The notes beneath the pieces were generated by a model. That model was not told the origin of the DNA, ran no database searches, and saw only the letters and a list, made by a program, of their open reading frames with translations. From contig JBHJHE010000015.1 of the NCBI GenBank assembly GCA_050331095.1, forward strand, positions 1 to 39,325: a stretch of DNA of 39,325 nt, read 5' to 3'. Every line of letters starts with the position of its first letter. Within the stretch, counting starts at the first letter, position 1. Below are positions 8,239 to 17,322 of the stretch, piece by piece. Both the position numbers and the translations under genes were made by a program. The DNA is from MED-G105 sp050331095. Its GTDB lineage: Bacteria; Pseudomonadota; Alphaproteobacteria; Caulobacterales; Parvularculaceae.

Positions 8239-10179
8239 ATGAACGAGGAGAACGCGAGGAGCGCGCCGCTCGACGCGGCCCCGTCGAGCGAACCCTCGAA
8301 GCCTGTTGGCGCGGCGCTGATCGCTGACGAGGCCCGTCGCCTGCCCGGCAAACCCGGCGTCTACCGCATGATCGGCGCGGATGGAGACGTTCTTTACGTC
8401 GGCAAAGCGAAAAACCTCAGGAACCGCGTCACGAGCTACGCCAAAAACGGCGGGCACTCGAACCGCATTATGCGGATGATAGCCGATACGCGGTCGATGG
8501 AGTTCGTCGTTACGGGAACCGAGACCGAGGCGCTCCTACTGGAGGCGAACCTCATCAAGCAGTTGAAGCCGCGCTTCAACATCATCTTACGCGACGACAA
8601 GTCGTTCCCCCACATCCTCATCGCCAGCGACCACGCCGCGCCGCAGATCCTGAAGCACCGCGGCGCGCGCAAACGGCCCGGCGACTATTACGGCCCCTTT
8701 GCGTCGGCGGGCGCCGTCAACCGTACGCTGAACACCCTGCAAAAGGCTTTTCTTCTGCGCAGTTGCAACGACAGCGTTTATGACTCGCGCACAAGGCCCT
8801 GCCTTCTGCACCAAATCAAGCGCTGCGCCGCGCCGTGCGTCGGACTTGTTTCCGAAGCCGACTATGGGCGCCTCGTCGAAGAAGCGCGGGCGTTCCTCTC
8901 AGGCGGGGACAAGTCCGTGCAACGGCGTCTCTCGGCAGAAATGGAGACGGCTGCGGCGGCGCTCGACTTCGAGCGCGCGGCGGGCCTGCGCGACCGCATC
9001 CGCGCCCTGACGTTCATCCAGGGCCAGCAAGACGTGAACGCCGAGGGGCTCGGCGAGGCCGACGTTTTCGCGATCCACGCCGACGGCGGTCAGGCCTGCG
9101 TGCAGGTTTTCTTTTTCCGCGCCGGGCAGAACTGGGGAAACCACGCCTTCTTCCCGAAGCACGACAAGGACGAGACGCCAGCGGACATTCTCGGCGCCTT
9201 CATGGCGCAGTGCTACGACGCGCGGCCGGCGCCTGCGCTCGTTCTTGCGAGCCGCGATCCGGCGCAGGCGGACCTTCTGACGGAGGCGCTTACGCTGCGC
9301 GCCGGGCGGAAAGTCGAAATCCGGAGCCCACAGCGCGGCGAGAAACGCGATATCGTCGAGGCCGCCCTCCTCAACGCCCGCGAGGCCCACGGACGACGCC
9401 TCGCAGAGGCGGCGAGCCAGCAAAAAAGCCTTGAACGCCTCGCCGAGGCCCTCGGCCTTAGCGCGCCGCCCCAACGGGTCGAAGTCTATGACAACTCGCA
9501 TATTCAGGGCTCGAACGCCCTCGGCGCGATGATCGTAGCAGGGCCCGAAGGCTTCATGAAAAATCAGTACCGAAAGTTTAATATCAAAGACGCGGACGCG
9601 GCGCCGGGCGACGACTACGCCATGATGCGCGAGGTGCTCGGTCGCCGGCTCGCGCGGCTGCAAAAGGAGGACGACCCCGCGAATCGGCCGGACCTCATTA
9701 TTCTCGACGGCGGCAAGGGTCAGCTTTCGGCGGCGCTCGGCGTCATGACCGAAATGGGGATCGACCCGTCAGCGGAGGGTTTTTCAGTGATCGCCGTCGC
9801 CAAAGCGCGACGCGAAGACACGCGGGGCAAAAAGCTCGCCGACCGCACGGCGGCGGCCGTCGATGAGCAAATCATCGCGCCGGACCGCGAGCCCTTCACG
9901 CTGCGCGCTGGCGATCCGGCGCTTTTCTTCATCCAGCGCCTGCGCGACGAGGCCCACCGCTTTGCGATCGGCGCTCATCGCGCCAAGCGAAAAAAAGCAA
10001 TCGGCGCAAACCCGCTCGATGAGATCCCGGGGGTCGGCGCGGCGCGAAAGCGCGCGCTGCTCAATCATTTCGGGTCGGCCAAGGCCGTCAGCCGCGCCAA
10101 GCCGGTCGACCTTGAAAGCGTCGAAGGCGTCTCGGCGGCGCTCGCTCAACGCATCTACGATTTCTTCAACGGGGGATAA
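8239..10179 (+). CDS. uvrC: UvrABC excinuclease subunit C
   Basis: 646 aa, full length. N-terminal GIY-YIG nuclease (GVY 40-42, YVG 53-55, ALLLEANLIKQLKPRFN) makes the 3' incision. A Cys-rich segment (CLLHQIKRCAAPCVG) follows, then a UVR/UvrB-binding coiled coil about 231-258 (LDFERAAGLRDRI). The RNase H-like 5' nuclease has Asp about 418 (VEVYDNSHI) and Asp about 490 (LIILDGGKG). Two HhH motifs close the protein (IPGVGAARKRALLNHFGS and VEGVSAALAQRI). It acts in nucleotide excision repair with UvrA and UvrB. The first ~25 residues before the GIY-YIG domain are a low-complexity extension, so a start a few codons later is possible. It converges on the hybrid kinase gene with a 6-nt gap. Confidence 0.97.
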   Translation: MNEENARSAPLDAAPSSEPSKPVGAALIADEARRLPGKPGVYRMIGADGDVLYVGKAKNLRNRVTSYAKNGGHSNRIMRMIADTRSMEFVVTGTETEALLLEANLIKQLKPRFNIILRDDKSFPHILIASDHAAPQILKHRGARKRPGDYYGPFASAGAVNRTLNTLQKAFLLRSCNDSVYDSRTRPCLLHQIKRCAAPCVGLVSEADYGRLVEEARAFLSGGDKSVQRRLSAEMETAAAALDFERAAGLRDRIRALTFIQGQQDVNAEGLGEADVFAIHADGGQACVQVFFFRAGQNWGNHAFFPKHDKDETPADILGAFMAQCYDARPAPALVLASRDPAQADLLTEALTLRAGRKVEIRSPQRGEKRDIVEAALLNAREAHGRRLAEAASQQKSLERLAEALGLSAPPQRVEVYDNSHIQGSNALGAMIVAGPEGFMKNQYRKFNIKDADAAPGDDYAMMREVLGRRLARLQKEDDPANRPDLIILDGGKGQLSAALGVMTEMGIDPSAEGFSVIAVAKARREDTRGKKLADRTAAAVDEQIIAPDREPFTLRAGDPALFFIQRLRDEAHRFAIGAHRAKRKKAIGANPLDEIPGVGAARKRALLNHFGSAKAVSRAKPVDLESVEGVSAALAQRIYDFFNGG

Positions 10180-10185
10180 CGGCCT

Positions 10186-12654
10186 TCAGGCGGCGGCCGC
10201 GCGACCCCGCGCCGCCATGACGCGCTGGGTCTCGCGCTGCAGCTCGGCCTTGACGATCGGTTTCGCGATATAACCGTCCGCACCCATCGAAATGTAGCGG
10301 TCGCGGTCGCCCTCCATCGCGTCGGCGGGCAAGGCGATGATCGGCGCGCCGCGCCACTCGGCGGCGGCGCCGCGAATGCGGCTGATTGTTTCTGGCCCGT
10401 CCATCACGGGCATGTGCATGTCGAGATAGACGAGATCGAACGGGCCCGAATCCTCGAGGCGCCTAAGCGCTTCTTCGCCGTTCTCCGCTTCGACGATGTC
10501 GACCTTCGCCTCCTGAAGGAACGCTTTGGCGACGAGCCTGTTGATCGAATTGTCGTCGACCAGTAGGGCGCGATGAGGACCGGCGGGGCCCGCGTCGCGC
10601 GGCTGCGCCCGCGCGTCGGGTGCGTCGGCGACGCCGGTCGCTTCAGCGGCGACGATCCGCATCGTGAAGACCGACCCTTCGTTGACGGCGCTCTCAACCG
10701 AAACGCCGCCGCCCATCAGGCCCGCAAGGCGAGAGGTGATCGCAAGGCCGAGCCCCGTGCCGCCGTAGCGGCGCGTCGTCGACGCGTCCACCTGTTCGAA
10801 GGCGGAGAAAAGACGGTCGAGCGCCTCCTGGGGAATTCCGACGCCGGTGTCGTGAACGCCGATGGAGATCGACCACTGGCCGGGCTCGTCCGTCGTCGCG
10901 TCGACGACGACGCGGACGCCGCCCTCATCGGTGAACTTGATAGCGTTGGAGACGAGGTTCGACACGCACTGGCGCAACCGCACCGCGTCGATCTCCAGAC
11001 GCGGCGGCAGTTCCGCCGGCGTTTCGAGCGACAATACGAGGCCTTTCTCCGCGGCTTTCGGACGCCAAAGGCGCAAGAGGTGATCCAGCGCCTCACGCAG
11101 ATCCGTTGGCGTGCGATCGATCGCCATCTTGCCGGCTTCGATCTTCGACAGGTCGAGCACGTCGTTGACGACCGTCAAGAGAACGTCGCCGGACTCCAGG
11201 ATGACCTCCACGCACTGACGCTGCTCGTGGTCGAGCTTCTTGTCGGAGAGCACCTGCGCCATACCCATCAAGCCGTTAAGCGGCGTCCGGATTTCATGGC
11301 TCATGTTGGCGAGGAACGACGACTTGGCGTCCGTCGCAGCGAGCGCCCTTAACTCGCTCTTCTTCAGATCACGCGCGTAGGCGTCGAGGCGGCGCTTCGA
11401 ACGCGCGAGGTTCAGGGCGAGCGCGCTGACGGTGACGAGCGCGAACAGGAACAGAGCGATAATGTAGCCGTCGCGGCGGCGCAGTTTGGTCACGGCCTCG
11501 CGTTCCGCGCGCAGCCGCTCAATCTGCGCGTCGCGCCGGGCAAGGGCGGAGCGCGCGGAGACGTAGTCAGCGCGCGCGCGCGACTTTTGCTCGTCGCTCA
11601 TGTTCGATGCGTCGCGGCCCATCAGATAATGCTCAAGCGCGGCGCGGTCTTTCCCCTGCGCCGCTAAGACGCTCGCCTGAAACTCCAGAAAATCAGGAAG
11701 ATACTCGGCCGCGTTGATGCGTCTCGCGCTTTCAATCACGGACCTCATCGTCGCTTCGGCTTCGGCGTAGTCGCCGTCGCCGAAGGCGAGCGCCGCCCGC
11801 GCAAAGTCCGCGCGAGCGACCAACAGCGGCGCGCCAAGCTTTTCGGCCAGCTCCGTCAGACGACCGACGATCTCGCGGAGTTCGTTGTATCGCGCCTGCT
11901 CGATCAGTAGTTTCGAGGCATTCGCATGGAGGTACCATTCCATCTGCATGGTCTGAACGTCCGTGACGTCGCCATTGTCGCGCGCCGTCTGAAGCCGGCG
12001 ACGTCCCAGTTCGAGATACTTCTCGGCGCGCTCGTACTGTGCGCCCTCGACCAGGGCGTAACCGATATTGGCGACGAGCTTCAGCTGATCGAGCGTCGGC
12101 AGTTTCTCAATCGTACCGTCACGGAAATTCTCGATCAGGATTTCTGCGGCGACGACGGCGTTGCCGATGTTCGTGTGCAGAAGGACAAGTAGATTGTCGG
12201 CGTATTGATGATAGGCGACGTCGGTCTCGTATTGCGGGCTCCGCTTCATCTCCTCGATGCGTTGGAGGCCAAGTTCGATCTCGCCGGCGCTAATGTAGAC
12301 GTAGCCGATCGGATAGAGGACATCCAAGTAAAAGTCGGTCTCTCGCGCAGCGTCCAGCAACCACGGCTCAACGCTGCGCACATAGTTTTCCGCCTTCTCG
12401 TAATCGCCAAGGCGGGCGAGCGTGGCGATTTTGTGGCGCGCGACGGCGGCGCGGACCGCGACGGGAACGTCGGGCGGCAAGCCTTCCGCCATATCTTCGA
12501 GCGCCGTCAGGCGCTCTTGATAGGTCGCGTTGCGATGGGCTTCACTTGCCGCGTAAGCCTCAACGTCCTCCACGGTTTCGAACGCCGTGGCCGGCGCGCT
12601 CGCGTGCGCCGACCCGGCGCACGCGGCGAGTAACAAGGCGTAAAGCAAGCGCAT
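10186..12654 (-). CDS. Hybrid sensor histidine kinase / response regulator with exported TPR-like sensor
   Basis: 822 aa. Signal peptide 1-19, then an exported helical region about 25-350 with TPR-like pairs (for example around 60-95 and 282-345), a coiled coil 362-395, and a membrane helix about 397-417. The cytoplasmic part has HisKA with phospho-accepting His453 (MSHEIRTPLNG), HATPase_c (N box near 567-571, HDTGVGIP, GGTGLGLAI), and a C-terminal receiver about 695-815 with Asp745 (YLDMHMPVMDG) and Lys798 (AKP). The receiver residue that is normally Thr/Ser after IIAL is Pro776, which would be expected to disturb phospho-switching. No HPt domain is present, so phosphate would pass to a separate protein. 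No cognate regulator is adjacent. Confidence 0.92.
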   Translation of the reverse strand: MRLLYALLLAACAGSAHASAPATAFETVEDVEAYAASEAHRNATYQERLTALEDMAEGLPPDVPVAVRAAVARHKIATLARLGDYEKAENYVRSVEPWLLDAARETDFYLDVLYPIGYVYISAGEIELGLQRIEEMKRSPQYETDVAYHQYADNLLVLLHTNIGNAVVAAEILIENFRDGTIEKLPTLDQLKLVANIGYALVEGAQYERAEKYLELGRRRLQTARDNGDVTDVQTMQMEWYLHANASKLLIEQARYNELREIVGRLTELAEKLGAPLLVARADFARAALAFGDGDYAEAEATMRSVIESARRINAAEYLPDFLEFQASVLAAQGKDRAALEHYLMGRDASNMSDEQKSRARADYVSARSALARRDAQIERLRAEREAVTKLRRRDGYIIALFLFALVTVSALALNLARSKRRLDAYARDLKKSELRALAATDAKSSFLANMSHEIRTPLNGLMGMAQVLSDKKLDHEQRQCVEVILESGDVLLTVVNDVLDLSKIEAGKMAIDRTPTDLREALDHLLRLWRPKAAEKGLVLSLETPAELPPRLEIDAVRLRQCVSNLVSNAIKFTDEGGVRVVVDATTDEPGQWSISIGVHDTGVGIPQEALDRLFSAFEQVDASTTRRYGGTGLGLAITSRLAGLMGGGVSVESAVNEGSVFTMRIVAAEATGVADAPDARAQPRDAGPAGPHRALLVDDNSINRLVAKAFLQEAKVDIVEAENGEEALRRLEDSGPFDLVYLDMHMPVMDGPETISRIRGAAAEWRGAPIIALPADAMEGDRDRYISMGADGYIAKPIVKAELQRETQRVMAARGRAAAA

Positions 12655-12814
12655 TCTAACCCCGACTGTCCGATCGGCTTTTATCGATGGGCCGTAAAAG
12701 GGGTGATGCGGATTTAGTTCGTAACGAAGCGGTCTCCTTCACGAACCGTTTACCGCGCGGCGTCCGGCGGACGCGCCGCATGGCGAAACTTCGCGAGCAG
12801 GCTACCGGTGTTCT

Positions 12815-13549
12815 ATGTCGTCAACCACACGCGCGCGCTTTTCCTCCACGCCACTTCTGGGCGTCGTCGTCGCTTTGACGATCATGGCCGCATGGTTCGC
12901 GCATCTGGCGTATTGCCTGCTCGTTCAGCCGGTCGCTGCGCCGCTGCCGCCGTTGCACGTCGCGACGCTAAGCTTTCTGAACGTCGGCCTTTTCATCACC
13001 GCCCACGACGCGATGCACGGCTCCCTCGCGCCGCGCCGGCGGCGGCTGAACGTCGTCTTCGGCGCGGTCGCCATGTTTCTCTACGGCGGATTCCTCTGGT
13101 CGCGGATGCGCGCGAACCACCTGGCCCACCATGCGGCGCCGGTCAGCGTGGACGACCCTGACTACGCTGCGGACGGCGACGAGCGCTTCGCGCCGTGGCT
13201 GTTGTCGTTCGTTCGCGGATACTACTCCTGGCGTAACTTCGCGTTGATGCACGTGCACGTCGCCGCGGCCTGGGCCGTCTCTGGCTCGATCGTCGACGTC
13301 CTCGTCTTCTTCGCCCTGCCGGCCTGGCTGTCGGCGCTGCAGCTATTCACTTTCGGCGTTTACCTTCCGCACCGGACGCCGCCCAACGGCCATGATCATC
13401 CGCACAGGGCGAAGACGATCGACCTGCCCGAATGGCTGTCGTTCCTGACGTGCTATCACTTCGGCTGCCACGAAGAGCACCACGACCATCCGAGCGTTCC
13501 GTGGTGGCGGTTGCCCGCCGTTCGCCGCGCCCGACGCGCCGAAGCGTGA
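12815..13549 (+). CDS. crtW: Beta-carotene ketolase (CrtW-type)
   Basis: 244 aa integral membrane di-iron enzyme of the fatty-acid-desaturase superfamily. Histidine boxes are in the CrtW order: HDAMH (64-68), HLAHH (102-106), a GVYLPHR segment (His186), and the C-terminal CYHFGCHEEHHDHP with PWWRLP, diagnostic for CrtW. Four hydrophobic segments are visible. It adds 4-keto groups to the beta-ionone rings of beta-carotene or zeaxanthin (canthaxanthin/astaxanthin route). No other carotenoid genes lie in the window. ATG 12815 has only a weak ribosome binding site. The 160 bp upstream (12655-12814) is the divergent promoter region shared with the hybrid kinase. Confidence 0.9.
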   Translation: MSSTTRARFSSTPLLGVVVALTIMAAWFAHLAYCLLVQPVAAPLPPLHVATLSFLNVGLFITAHDAMHGSLAPRRRRLNVVFGAVAMFLYGGFLWSRMRANHLAHHAAPVSVDDPDYAADGDERFAPWLLSFVRGYYSWRNFALMHVHVAAAWAVSGSIVDVLVFFALPAWLSALQLFTFGVYLPHRTPPNGHDHPHRAKTIDLPEWLSFLTCYHFGCHEEHHDHPSVPWWRLPAVRRARRAEA

Positions 13550-13679
13550 CGCGTTTCGCCAATCGCGCGAGCGTGAACGCGCACGCGGTTTACTTCGACC
13601 GCGCGAAGGCTACGTCGCATGCGCTGATCCTGGCGGCGGCGCGCCCCCGCAACGCCGCGCAACGAAAAGGAGAGAGACG

Positions 13680-14246
13680 ATGGTCGATTTTCCGCTGCTG
13701 ACCCCCGACACGGCCCCCGACGACGCCAAGCCGCTGCTCGACGCTTCGCAGAAAGCGTTCGGCATGGTCCCCAATCTTCACGCCGTTATGGCGGCCTCGC
13801 CGGAGCACCTCGAAGCCTATCAGAAGCTCCATGAACTCTTCCAGAAAACAAGCCTCGGGACGATCGAACAAAACGTCGTATGGCTGACGATCAACGTCGA
13901 GCATAACTGCCATTATTGCGTGCCGGCGCACACCGCGATCGCGAAATCCCAGGGCGTCGACGACGCCACGATCGATGCGTTGCGAAACGGCGAGGCGCTC
14001 GCCGATCCGCGTCTCGAAGCCTTGCGCCAGTTCACTCTGAAGGTCGTTCGTCAGCGTGGCGAGGTGTCGGACGGCGACATCAAGACGTTCCTCGACGCTG
14101 GCTTCACGCAACGCCATGTGCTCGACGTCGTTCTAGGCCTCGCCCAAAAGGTGATGTCGAATTACGTCAACCACCTCGCCCAGACACCCGTAGACGAACC
14201 TTTTCGGAAGTTTGACTGGGCGCCGAACCGCGCCGCAGCGGAGTAA
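13680..14246 (+). CDS. Carboxymuconolactone decarboxylase-family (AhpD-like) protein
   Basis: 188 aa, all-helical. The AhpD-type redox motif is Cys77-x-x-Cys80 followed by His84 (NCHYCVPAH), with the family helix SLGTIEQNVVWLTINVEHNC before it and VLGLAQKVMSNYVNHL after. Such proteins are alkylhydroperoxidase D-like thiol redox proteins; the physiological partner is not indicated. A strong ribosome binding site (AAGGAGAG) precedes ATG 13680. Two hairpins follow the stop (14248-14280 and 14308-14350), so it may be separated from the RnfD-like gene downstream. Confidence 0.88.
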   Translation: MVDFPLLTPDTAPDDAKPLLDASQKAFGMVPNLHAVMAASPEHLEAYQKLHELFQKTSLGTIEQNVVWLTINVEHNCHYCVPAHTAIAKSQGVDDATIDALRNGEALADPRLEALRQFTLKVVRQRGEVSDGDIKTFLDAGFTQRHVLDVVLGLAQKVMSNYVNHLAQTPVDEPFRKFDWAPNRAAAE

Positions 14247-14307
14247 GGCGGCGACGTCATGGCGCCCACCAAGTCGCCGCGTCGTCGGTCATAAAAACGT
14301 CTTTATC

Positions 14308-14350
14308 GGAGCCGCTTTTGCGCCTTCTTCAGGAGGTGTAAGGCGGCTCC
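14308..14350 (+). promoter_or_regulatory. Inverted repeat enclosing the ribosome binding site of the RnfD-like gene
   Basis: GGAGCCGC (14308-14315) pairs perfectly with GCGGCTCC (14343-14350), which ends at the ATG (14351). The 27-nt loop contains AGGAGG (14331-14336). In mRNA this would put the start codon at the base of a hairpin. Another 8-bp inverted repeat (14248-14255 with 14273-14280) lies upstream, just after the previous stop. A regulatory role is inference. Confidence 0.4.
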
Positions 14351-15247
14351 ATGACGTTTGGGGAGACACATCTCGCGCGGCTCGCCCGCGCCGCGCGCTC
14401 GATGCGCGCGCCGGCTGACCCCAGACTGTTCCAAATTGCGGCGCTGTCGAGCCTCTTGGCGTTTGGCGTCGGCGCGCGGGCGTTTGACGTCTCGGGCGTG
14501 GACTTCTTCGCCGCGCTGGCCGGCGCCCTCCTCGCCCAGCGCGTCGGAACCTTCGCCTTCGCCGCGCCCTTCGAGGTCCGCAGCGCGCTGATCACGGCGT
14601 TGTCGGTGACGCTGCTCCTGCGCGCCGACGGCCTCGCGCCGATTTTTATCGCAGCGCTCGCCGCCGTCGCATCGAAGTTTCTGCTGCGCGCGCGCGGCAA
14701 ACACATCTTCAATCCAGCGAATTTCGGCGTCGTCGCCGCGCTTCTCCTTGCTGAGCCGCTCGGCGCGTCGGCCTGGACGACGCCGGGCCAGTGGGGCTCG
14801 GGGCTCATCCTGGCGACCGCCCTCGCCGGCGCCGGCGCAATCGTGACGAGCCGGGCGTCCCGGCTCGACGCGCCGGTGATCTTTCTTGGCGCCTTCGCAG
14901 CGATGATCTACGCCCGCGCCGTCTGGCTCGGCGATCCGCTAACGATACCGACGCTCCGCCTGCAGAGCGGCGCGCTCATTCTCTTCGCCTTCTTCATGAT
15001 CTCAGATCCGAAGACGACGCCCGACGCCCCGCGGTCGCGCGCGGCGTTTCTCGTCTTCGTCGCCGCCCTCGCCTACGCCGGCGCCTACTGGCTCCATGAG
15101 CCCGACGCCGCGTTCTACGCGCTCGCCATCGCAAGCCTCATCCGCCCGGCGTTCGAAGCCTTCGATCGCGCCCCGTCCTACGCCTGGCCGCAAGCGCCGC
15201 GCGTTCCGTCGGCGCACATCCCATCCGCAAGAGGAGACATCGCATGA
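14351..15247 (+). CDS. RnfD/NqrB-family membrane protein (stand-alone)
   Basis: 298 aa, about eight or nine membrane helices. NQR2/RnfD/RnfE family motifs are visible: HIFNPANFG (118-126) and FFMISDPKTTP (214-224). In Rnf and Nqr complexes this subunit carries a covalently bound FMN on Thr of an SGAT-type motif; no such motif occurs here. None of the other rnf or nqr genes is present. The stop overlaps the start of the DUF2330 gene by 4 nt (ATGA), so the two are translationally coupled. It is probably a membrane partner in an unknown redox or transport unit with the DUF2330 protein. Confidence 0.8.
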   Translation: MTFGETHLARLARAARSMRAPADPRLFQIAALSSLLAFGVGARAFDVSGVDFFAALAGALLAQRVGTFAFAAPFEVRSALITALSVTLLLRADGLAPIFIAALAAVASKFLLRARGKHIFNPANFGVVAALLLAEPLGASAWTTPGQWGSGLILATALAGAGAIVTSRASRLDAPVIFLGAFAAMIYARAVWLGDPLTIPTLRLQSGALILFAFFMISDPKTTPDAPRSRAAFLVFVAALAYAGAYWLHEPDAAFYALAIASLIRPAFEAFDRAPSYAWPQAPRVPSAHIPSARGDIA

Positions 15248-16653
15248 CGACCGACCCCGCCCGAAAAAACCGGCGCGCGCGCCGCGCCCTGAACGCCGGC
15301 GCAGCGGCGCTCGCGCTTTGCCTCGCCGGCGGGCTCGCCGGCGGCGCGGCGGCGTTCTGCGGCTTCTATGTCGCCAAGGCCGACACCAAGCTTTTCAACA
15401 AAGCATCCAAGGTCGCGATCATGCGCGACGGCGAGCGCACCGTGATCACCATGGCGAACGACTATGAAGGCCCGCTCGACGATTTCGCGATCGTCGTGCC
15501 GGTGCCCGTCGTTCTTGAGGAAGGCCAGGTGAACGTCGCGAATAACGCGCTGATCGACCATCTCGCCGCCTACACGTCGCCCCGGCTCGTGGAGTATTTC
15601 GACGGCGACCCGTGCGAAGTCGCCGTCTTCGAGAGCCGATTGGCGACCGTCGCGGACGCGGCCGCGCCGTCGGCCGACGCGTTGAAGCGCCGCCGGAGCC
15701 TTGGGGTGACGGTCGAAGCCGAGTACACGGTTGGCGAATACGACATTCAAATTCTGTCAGCGGAACAGTCGGACGGGCTCGCGACCTGGCTGACGGAGAA
15801 CGGCTACAACATCCCCGACGGCGCCGAGCGCACGCTCAGCAGTTATATCAAACAGGGCACGAAGTTTTTCGTGGCCTAGGTCAATCTCGACGAACAGGCG
15901 AAAACCGGACTGAAGTACCTCCGCCCCCTGCAGATGGCGTTCGAAAGCCCGAAATTCATGCTGCCGATCCGCCTCGGCACGGTGAACGCGCCGGACGGCG
16001 ACGGCGCGGCGGCGAAGCAGGAGCTGTTCGTTTTCGCGCTCACGCGCTCCGGCCGCGTCGAAACGACGAACTATCGGACCGTCAAACTGCCGACCGGCGA
16101 CGACATTCCGACCTACGTCAAGGACGAGTTCGGCGACTTCTACCGCGCGATGTTCGAGACCCAGACGAAGAAGGAGAACGAACGCGCCGTCTTTCTCGAA
16201 TACGCCTGGGACATGAACTGGTGCGATCCGTGCGCCGCCGATCCGCTTTCGGACGAGGAGTTGCGCGAGCTCGGCGTCTACTGGATCGACGGCGATCGGC
16301 GCGCGTCGCGCCGCGGCCCGTCGCCGGCGCGCGACGTTTTCGTCACGCGGCTCCACGTCTCCTACGATGCGGCGCATTTTCCCGAAGACCTGATGTTCAA
16401 GGAAACCGGCGACCGGGAGAACTTTCAGGGTCGTTACGTGCTGCGCCACCCCTACGAAGGCGACGCCCAGTGCGAGGCCGCGGAACAGTACCGCGCGTCG
16501 CTGCCCGAGCGCTTCGAACGCGAGGCCCAGACGCTGGCGAACCTCACCGACTGGGACATCGAGGATATTCGCGAGAAGATGGAAGGCGCCGGCCAGAGCT
16601 ATGAGCCGAAGGAGCCCCGTCCCTGGTGGAAACGCCTGTGGGGCGACGATTAA
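15244..16653 (+). pseudogene. DUF2330 exported protein, interrupted by an in-frame TAG
   Basis: Full frame of 469 codons with one internal stop. ATG 15244 overlaps the RnfD-like stop and has GAGGAG upstream. Signal peptide about 1-37, then FCGFYVAKAD and LFNKASKVAIMRDG, which are DUF2330 signatures; later DDFAIVVPVPV and an ESPKFMLPIRLG segment. After KFFVA, codon 212 is TAG (15877-15879), and the same frame resumes with VNLDEQAKTGLKYLRP and continues to the natural end, with a CDPC motif (MNWCDPCAADP). A Lys (AAG) or Gln (CAG) codon would restore it. Either a recent nonsense mutation, sequence error or readthrough. Cys residues near the mature N-terminus and the CxxC suggest metal or redox function. 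Confidence 0.85.
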
Positions 16654-16770
16654 GGCGGAAGCCTCGTCTTGAACGCGTGAAACTGCGGTCGCCTGACAAA
16701 TAGCCAAAGGCCCGGCGCTCTCGCCGCCCGCCCGCTTCACGCTGGCGCCGGCGCGTCGTAAGCAGACGCT

Positions 16771-17322
16771 ATGGCGAATCTCATCACGCTTGGCCGACTA
16801 GCGCTCGTTTTGCCGTTCGCGGCCGCGTTCATGGCGAACGCGTCGTGGAATCTCGACGTCGCTCTGGCGATTTTCGCGCTCGCGGCGTTCGGCGATTTTC
16901 TCGACGGGCGCGTCGCGCGGGCGCGGAGCGAGGTGACGGCGCTCGGCGCCGCGCTCGATCCAATCGCCGACAAGGTGCTGATCGCCGTGGCGCTGATGCT
17001 CCTCGTACGCAACGGCGTCGTCCGCGGGCCCGACGTCGTCGCCGCGCTCGCCGTCGTCGCGCGTGAGGTGTTCGTGAGCGGCCTGCGCGAAGCGACCGCG
17101 CGCACCGGCGCGACGCTTGACGTCACGGGCCTCTCCAAATGGAAGACCGCCGCGCAGATCGCCGCCGTCGGCTTCCTGCTCGCCGCCGCGCCGACCGGGA
17201 TCCTCGGCGAGGCGTGGCGGCCGCTCGGCGTCGGCCTTCTCTGGTTCGCCGCGCTGGTCACGGTCTGGACGGGCGGCCAATACGCGCGCGCCGCAGCGCG
17301 GCACTTTCGGGCGGCGTCGTGA
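16771..17322 (+). CDS. pgsA: CDP-diacylglycerol--glycerol-3-phosphate 3-phosphatidyltransferase
   Basis: 183 aa, CDP-alcohol phosphatidyltransferase with about five membrane helices. The catalytic signature is complete: Asp42, Asp45-Gly46, Ala49-Arg50, Gly59, Asp63, Asp67 (GDFLDGRVAR then GAALDPIADK). NLITLGRLAL at the N-terminus and WKTAAQ near 137 are typical of PgsA, which makes phosphatidylglycerophosphate for phosphatidylglycerol and cardiolipin. The stop overlaps the GTG of the response regulator gene by 4 nt, an unusual partner for pgsA, which in many alphaproteobacteria follows uvrC. Confidence 0.9.
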   Translation: MANLITLGRLALVLPFAAAFMANASWNLDVALAIFALAAFGDFLDGRVARARSEVTALGAALDPIADKVLIAVALMLLVRNGVVRGPDVVAALAVVAREVFVSGLREATARTGATLDVTGLSKWKTAAQIAAVGFLLAAAPTGILGEAWRPLGVGLLWFAALVTVWTGGQYARAAARHFRAAS

